The notes beneath the pieces are model-generated. The model saw nothing but the letters and a program-made list of their open reading frames with translations, was not told the origin of the DNA and did no database searches. This document shows positions 6,896 to 11,601 of a stretch of 11,601 nt of DNA, piece by piece. The stretch lies in assembly GCA_002298695.1 (NCBI GenBank), contig DBLB01000088.1:1-11601 (forward strand), in the 5' to 3' direction. The translations under genes were made by a program, and so were the position numbers. Each line of letters begins with the position of its first letter. Position 1 is the stretch's first letter. This DNA comes from Clostridiales bacterium UBA735. GTDB lineage: Bacteria > Bacillota > Clostridia > Oscillospirales > Oscillospiraceae.

Positions 6896-9800
6896 TTAGT
6901 CAATAATCAGATAAAATGCTTCTGCTGTTCCAGACTGAACAACGATTTGCACAGCCTCGGTCTTATCAGTTGCCGTAAAAGTGTCCGTCTGTACACCGTT
7001 AATCAACACATTTGCATTGCTATCTGCACTGATAGACACAGTCGAACCGTTAGAAATACCATAGTCAATATAATAGACGTTACGCGAAATCTGCGTAGCA
7101 AATTCATCCAGCGCGACTTCGGCATCATCAAGCGTTACGGTCGGAATAGCCGCAGTTTCAGACGTTGTTCCCACTGCACGGAAAATACCGGTGATTTCCG
7201 GAGATGTTTCACCGAAAATGCCGGTATTAAACAGAACCGCAGAATAGATACGGACATACTTTGCGTTGTCGATTTTCACCGGGGTCGTGCCGCCGATTTC
7301 AACAGCCCAAGCGAGGTCAAAGCCGTCGCCGCCAACCTTGTCGGAGGTATACGGCGTGTACGGGTTGATCGGCGTACCGTCCTTGACGCTCGGTACGGGG
7401 GTCACGTCGGCATAGCCGAACGCATAATCCGCATTGGAGTCGCTGTCCGGGATGCTGGTCACACCGGTGAATTTCAGCGTCGTATCCGTATACTCCGTGA
7501 TGTAGCTGTTCGTCAGCGTGTTATTGATGCCGGAGGTCGCTTCGTGGTTCATGCCGCTCTTGGTCGGGAACCACGAAGCGTTCGTTACGAACGGATCCTG
7601 AGAATGTACTGTGTCATTGACTTTGGCGGTAATTGCGCCATTGCTTGCCAGCGTGTAAGAAACCGTCGCGTTGCGGACGGCGCTGTCCGAATAATACATC
7701 GAACCAGCCAGCTCATACCACTTATAGTCGCCCAGCGTACCGTCAGACAGAACCTCCTGCGCATAGACCTGCACAGCGGCTGCCTCCGGGTTGCCATTGA
7801 AGGCATTGCCGTAAACCACAAAGTCTACGCCGTAGGGGTTGGTGTCCAGATTCTGAATGGGGTTGCTGCTGAAATCGTACTGGACATAGCCGCCCAGAGA
7901 ACCGAGCGAGAAGCCGTTCGCAGCAAAGCCATTGTAACCCTTGATCTTGGTCGCAGGCGTCAGGACGTTGTTGCCGCCAGCGCTGATGCTGCCCCAGTCG
8001 CCGCGGTTGGCATACTGCGTGATACCGGGCAGATAGGCAATCGCACCATCCGGATGCAGCTGCGCATCATGGGCGGAGGACGGGTCGTTCGGTGTGCTGA
8101 AGTTGATGGTGGTAGCGGTAGTGCTGCCAGCAGTAGTGACCTGAATCGAACCGGCTGCCTTGGCATAAATGACCGTCGAGAAATAGCCATCGCCGGACGT
8201 GCCGGTGACAGTATTGGTTTCGGTCATATTGCCGTTGGCATCATAGGTACGCTCCGCACCGCCGTCGAGCGAGTGTGTCACCCTGAGCAGGCGGGCCTGT
8301 GCATCGTAGTCGTACTGATAGTCCTCGGTATGTGTGCAGCCGTCGGGGCCCACCGTCAGTATGCCGCGCCAAGCTACCCTACCATCAAGGGTATAGGTCT
8401 TCATCTCTGCAGTGTTACTGCTGCCACAGAAAGCCTGCATAAGTATAACACGCCCCTCGGAGTCGTAGTCCAGCTTGGTAACCCGGTATGCCCCGTCATT
8501 GCCCGTGGCACACACGGAGCCAGTCTGCAGTCCACGGTGGCCCAGCGTGTCGGGGCACTGCTCAATCCCTTCCTGGGGCATGGCCATTAGGAACTCATAG
8601 TCATCATAGTAATTGGCCCTGAGCAGACGGGCACCGGCAATGGGTATATTGGCTGTATAGCCACTGCCGCACAGGGTTCGGCCCATATCGGCAAAGCTGG
8701 CCACGCCCACGTGCGCCCACACCCTGCCCACGGCCGCGGTGTCAGGCTCCGCACACTCGCCCGTAATGGCTGGTCGACCATACCTGTCGGGCAGCGTGAA
8801 TGTCCACACGCCGCGCTTTCGTGCGTTGCCGTCCTGCGCAAACACAGCCCGCCCCGTGCGGTCATAGATATAGCGTACCGGCTCGCAGCCAGGCAGGCGC
8901 CGCTCCACACATCGCAGACGGCCGTCGTAACGGTACTGATAGGCATAGTCCAGCAGCGTGGCATCGGTGCGTGTGTCATAGGTGCCGGAGGCGGCTGTCA
9001 GCCGTGCCGAGGCAGCCGGTGGCAATACCATACGCAGGTTACCCACAGGGTCATATATATAATAGGTGTCGGCCAGGCCTGAACCAGTGTCAATGCGGTC
9101 AAGCACCTTCTGGCCGCGCCAGTCGGTAAACACCCACTGGCGGCGTCCGTCAGCATCGGCCGTGAGGGTCACGTCAAGCTCGCCGGTAGCATAGTCCCCG
9201 TCTACCTTCAGACTGTTGCCAGAGAGCGTGAGCCGCCGGCAGCACAGCTCACCCTGGGCAGGATCCGAGCAGAGCCTCACTGTCGTAGCCGGGTGCTGCT
9301 GATAGGCCTCACCGGCCGGTGTGACGGCTGTCAGCTCACCACCAGGCTGCTCCTCATAGCAAAACTCCTCCAGAGGACGGCTGTCGCCATAGACCTGTGC
9401 CGCGGCCGCCGACAGCTCGCCGACCGTCACGGGACCGTCGGCAGGGGTTACCGGAACGGGCAGCCACTCAGCTGTCTTCCGCCCGATGCCATCATAAAGG
9501 GTAAGGGTGGCCAAGTCGCTGCCCGTTGGCGAATACTGTCGCTGACGGGAAGTCACGGCTGCGCCAAAGCCATCGTAATAGGTATCTGTAACAAGAGGTT
9601 GGCGACCGTCCGTATCGGTATAGACGCTATGGCTTACGAGGTTGGAACCGCCACCGTCATAGAGCGAGTAGGCATAGGTGTCGGTGAGCTGGCCACTGCT
9701 ATTGCGTATCTCGCTGAGCCTGCCAGCCGCATAGGCATAGGCGGTATGACGCCCGTCGGGGCTGGTTATGCCGGTACAGCCCACCAGGGGTTCGTAGGTA

Positions 9801-11601
9801 TAGGATGTGGTGAGCACGCTGTCGGCATCCTGTGATGCCGAAGCCCCCCCACCAAGCATGGCCGCAGCGAGAGTCGATGCCTCTGTGTTCCACTGGTAGG
9901 CCGTAGGTACACCGCCGTTGATGGCTGTGAGCAACAGGTTGCCCCGCCGGTCGTAGGCGTAGAAATCCTGTCGTGCCGTCTCGCGGCCGTTGCAGAGTAT
10001 GCGCAGGCTGTCGCGCTGCAGTCCGCCCGTGGCGAAGCACCTGTACGAGGTCATCACCTTTACCGTGTCGCCCCCCACTACGACAGCCTCTTCTACGGGC
10101 AGTGCAGTATAGCCACTATCGGTAAGCTGACGGTAGAAGTCTGTACCGATGTTAGACGAGTACCTGTAGCTGCGTGTAAGGGCTTGCCCGTGGCATTTTA
10201 GGCGCAGCGAGCGCAGCAACGGTATGGGCGCCGTACGGTCAGAGGACGGGGGTGCGGGCAGCAGCGTGTCGGGCCGCAGCACGAGAGGCAGACTGTCGGT
10301 GGGAACGATGGCACTGTGCCTGACGCGGCCGTCATAAGTGTACACGGCCAGCGTGCCGCGGCTGTGCCCTCCTGGGAAATAGCGGGTCACCAGGGTGCTG
10401 TCACGGAAGAGACGGCCCGCTTGCAGGGTTATCTCAAACCAGTTGAAGTCCGATACATGCTCGGTCACATCTTTGGTAAAGCCTGTAGCATCCGAGTATA
10501 TACTGCGCGTTACCTTATCTACATAGAGACCTATGGTCATGGGGACATCCTTATCGGCCGAATACCAGTGGCGCTCCTCCTCCGCTGGCTCGTAGCCGGC
10601 TGCAGTATGGCGATAGACAGTGCGGCGCACCAGCGGCGCACGCTCCCAGCCGGTCTCCCGGTAATGGCCCCGAATAATATGTGGAGCAAAAAGGAATGAC
10701 TCCTTACGGAGGCTGCTCTGGTCATATATCTTACTGCCATAGTATCGCCCATCATCATCCACAACTCCGTCAATGCGATTACAGGTAACGCCTCCATTGG
10801 GGACAAATGGATGTCTGATGTCGGCCAGGTCATACTCATACACCGTGCGTAGAGGGGTGGCAAGGCCGGTACCCGTCACATCCTCTGTCACACGTGCATA
10901 ATATATCTCTGCACTTTCCAGCGACTTGCCTGGTATGCGACACAGCGAGGTAAGCGTAGCGCCCGAGGTGTATGTACGGAAGCCACGCGGGAAACTGACA
11001 AGGGTAGTGCCACCAGGCATAACAAAGCATGAGGGCTTTACGACGCCGAAATCAACCGTGGTAGCAGGCGACTCATAGTAGTAGGAAGTGGTACGGGTAC
11101 GCTGTGCAACGGGGTCGGTTACCGTTACCGAACGCACACGCAAGCCGGTGCATACCAGCGTGTCATCTAAGAAAGTGGTAGGACACACGCTTGGCTCATA
11201 GTTATAAGTGGCCGTAGCACCCATGGCCGAGGTAACCGTACGGAGGTGCAGAATGGGAATCTCGCCTACGCAAAGGCGGCGGGCGGCACGCAACCGTCCA
11301 AGCTCATCGACAACACTGGCAATACGGTCTTTAGTAACACTCGGTGTACGAGCCAGCATATTTTCTATATTGCCAGCCGTATAATAAGTAAAAGTACGGC
11401 TGTCTACGAGGGCCTCATTGCAACTCATTGTAATACGGGCCAGGCAGAATTTGTCGTAAGCAAGGGCTATATCGCGTATGGCACGCCCCTGAGGTGTACT
11501 CACACGTAGGGAAGTATAATGGTGGGCCTGGCCATAGAATCCGGAACAGCTTTCCGCCGTAAAGTCTATATGAGTAGTACGGCAGCGCGCAGCTGCAAGC
11601 A
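6896..11601 (-). CDS. Chimeric reading frame: Bacteroidota RHS/YD-repeat protein joined to a Clostridia surface domain (5' end outside window)
   Basis: The frame is open from the right edge (codons run to 11599) to TAA at 6898-6896, 1567 residues in view; a GTG at 11503 is merely internal. Residues 1-~1118 are RHS/YD repeats of the Bacteroidota type: FYGQAHHYTSLRVSTPQGRA at the start, then YDRRGN (near 9950), YDGFGAAV (near 9570), YDGIGRKTAEWLPVP (near 9490), YDPVGNLRMVLPP (near 9040), YDRTGRAVFAQDG (near 8850) and YDYDAQARLLRVTHSLDGG (near 8300). RHS proteins build a hollow beta shell, often round a toxin. Here the shell-closing core (the RYYDPxxGR type) and any toxin are absent. At YDANGNM (8245-8225) the sequence changes to ~449 residues of a secreted surface protein: PGITQYANRGDWG, YGVDFVVYGNAFNG (near 7815) and KYVRIYSAVLF, ending in a small beta module. 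The second part belongs with the downstream SLH protein. A single real protein is uncertain; see the junction entry. Confidence 0.8.
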   Translation of the reverse strand, partial: LAAARCRTTHIDFTAESCSGFYGQAHHYTSLRVSTPQGRAIRDIALAYDKFCLARITMSCNEALVDSRTFTYYTAGNIENMLARTPSVTKDRIASVVDELGRLRAARRLCVGEIPILHLRTVTSAMGATATYNYEPSVCPTTFLDDTLVCTGLRVRSVTVTDPVAQRTRTTSYYYESPATTVDFGVVKPSCFVMPGGTTLVSFPRGFRTYTSGATLTSLCRIPGKSLESAEIYYARVTEDVTGTGLATPLRTVYEYDLADIRHPFVPNGGVTCNRIDGVVDDDGRYYGSKIYDQSSLRKESFLFAPHIIRGHYRETGWERAPLVRRTVYRHTAAGYEPAEEERHWYSADKDVPMTIGLYVDKVTRSIYSDATGFTKDVTEHVSDFNWFEITLQAGRLFRDSTLVTRYFPGGHSRGTLAVYTYDGRVRHSAIVPTDSLPLVLRPDTLLPAPPSSDRTAPIPLLRSLRLKCHGQALTRSYRYSSNIGTDFYRQLTDSGYTALPVEEAVVVGGDTVKVMTSYRCFATGGLQRDSLRILCNGRETARQDFYAYDRRGNLLLTAINGGVPTAYQWNTEASTLAAAMLGGGASASQDADSVLTTSYTYEPLVGCTGITSPDGRHTAYAYAAGRLSEIRNSSGQLTDTYAYSLYDGGGSNLVSHSVYTDTDGRQPLVTDTYYDGFGAAVTSRQRQYSPTGSDLATLTLYDGIGRKTAEWLPVPVTPADGPVTVGELSAAAAQVYGDSRPLEEFCYEEQPGGELTAVTPAGEAYQQHPATTVRLCSDPAQGELCCRRLTLSGNSLKVDGDYATGELDVTLTADADGRRQWVFTDWRGQKVLDRIDTGSGLADTYYIYDPVGNLRMVLPPAASARLTAASGTYDTRTDATLLDYAYQYRYDGRLRCVERRLPGCEPVRYIYDRTGRAVFAQDGNARKRGVWTFTLPDRYGRPAITGECAEPDTAAVGRVWAHVGVASFADMGRTLCGSGYTANIPIAGARLLRANYYDDYEFLMAMPQEGIEQCPDTLGHRGLQTGSVCATGNDGAYRVTKLDYDSEGRVILMQAFCGSSNTAEMKTYTLDGRVAWRGILTVGPDGCTHTEDYQYDYDAQARLLRVTHSLDGGAERTYDANGNMTETNTVTGTSGDGYFSTVIYAKAAGSIQVTTAGSTTATTINFSTPNDPSSAHDAQLHPDGAIAYLPGITQYANRGDWGSISAGGNNVLTPATKIKGYNGFAANGFSLGSLGGYVQYDFSSNPIQNLDTNPYGVDFVVYGNAFNGNPEAAAVQVYAQEVLSDGTLGDYKWYELAGSMYYSDSAVRNATVSYTLASNGAITAKVNDTVHSQDPFVTNASWFPTKSGMNHEATSGINNTLTNSYITEYTDTTLKFTGVTSIPDSDSNADYAFGYADVTPVPSVKDGTPINPYTPYTSDKVGGDGFDLAWAVEIGGTTPVKIDNAKYVRIYSAVLFNTGIFGETSPEITGIFRAVGTTSETAAIPTVTLDDAEVALDEFATQISRNVYYIDYGISNGSTVSISADSNANVLINGVQTDTFTATDKTEAVQIVVQSGTAEAFYLIID
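8225..8245 (-). other. Junction between RHS-type and Clostridia-type sequence
   Basis: The RHS protein reads ...RVTHSLDGGAERT, then YDANGNM, then TETNTVTGTSGDGYF, after which all sequence is surface-domain type. In Bacteroidota RHS proteins SLDGG...T is normally followed by several hundred more residues, and YDANGNM occurs much later, so two discontinuities seem to lie within about 30 bases: an internal RHS jump and the change of phylum. The frame is kept throughout. The domain change is seen in the sequence; the cause, fusion or assembly artefact, is not. Confidence 0.65.

Noticed and set aside
6847..6903. TTG at 6903 as start of the SLH protein
   Set aside because: It overlaps the upstream stop, its own GGAGG lies after it, and it would place 19 residues before a standard signal peptide.
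6590..8590. 666-codon plus-strand frame crossing both surface genes and the RHS join
   Set aside because: It spans two unrelated genes and the intergenic hairpin, so it cannot be an evolved protein; it is a by-product of composition.
11501..11503. GTG at 11503 as start of the RHS frame
   Set aside because: The frame continues upstream to the window edge with RHS-like residues (FYGQAHHYTSLRV), so the gene begins outside.

Overview
The window reads almost entirely on the minus strand and looks like gut-type Clostridia (Bacillota; Oscillospiraceae-like is a guess) for roughly positions 1-8225. From about 8246 to the right edge the protein sequence is instead a Bacteroidota (Prevotella/Bacteroides-like) RHS/YD-repeat protein. 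The Clostridia call rests on the SLH surface anchor, the DUF4430 domain and the small sigma-70-like plus HTH pair typical of Clostridia conjugative elements. The Bacteroidota call rests on the RHS diction (YDGFG, YDGIGRK...EWLPVP, YDPVGNLRMVLPP) and frequent ATA isoleucine codons.

Layout in the order of minus-strand transcription. (1) 11601-6896: one uninterrupted reading frame, open at the right edge. Its first ~1118 visible residues are RHS repeats and its last ~449 residues are a Clostridia-type secreted surface domain. The two parts meet in frame at a YDANGNM motif (8245-8225). The RHS part stops before the closing core and toxin tip, and the surface part has no signal peptide of its own. 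(2) 6895-6847: a 49-base spacer holding a ribosome-binding-like GGAGGG and a strong hairpin. (3) 6846-1033: a 1937-residue secreted giant with a signal peptide, FIVAR-like helical segments, a DUF4430/transcobalamin-C-terminal-like domain, helical repeats and three SLH modules that would bind cell-wall polymer. (4) 1019-984: a strong intrinsic terminator. (5) 848-411 and 433-257: a small sigma-70-like factor and an overlapping HTH protein, the usual pair in Clostridia integrative elements. (6) 256-1: a hairpin-containing gap and the start of an unrecognised gene leaving the window.

The two surface genes probably form one cell-envelope operon ended by the terminator; the sigma/HTH pair is a separate unit, likely from a neighbouring mobile element. 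The observation most worth checking is the RHS-to-surface-protein join. It is either a remarkable inter-phylum gene fusion or, more likely in my judgement, a chimeric assembly or read. I found no rRNA, tRNA, CRISPR array or insertion sequence, and no gene-free stretch over 300 bases.
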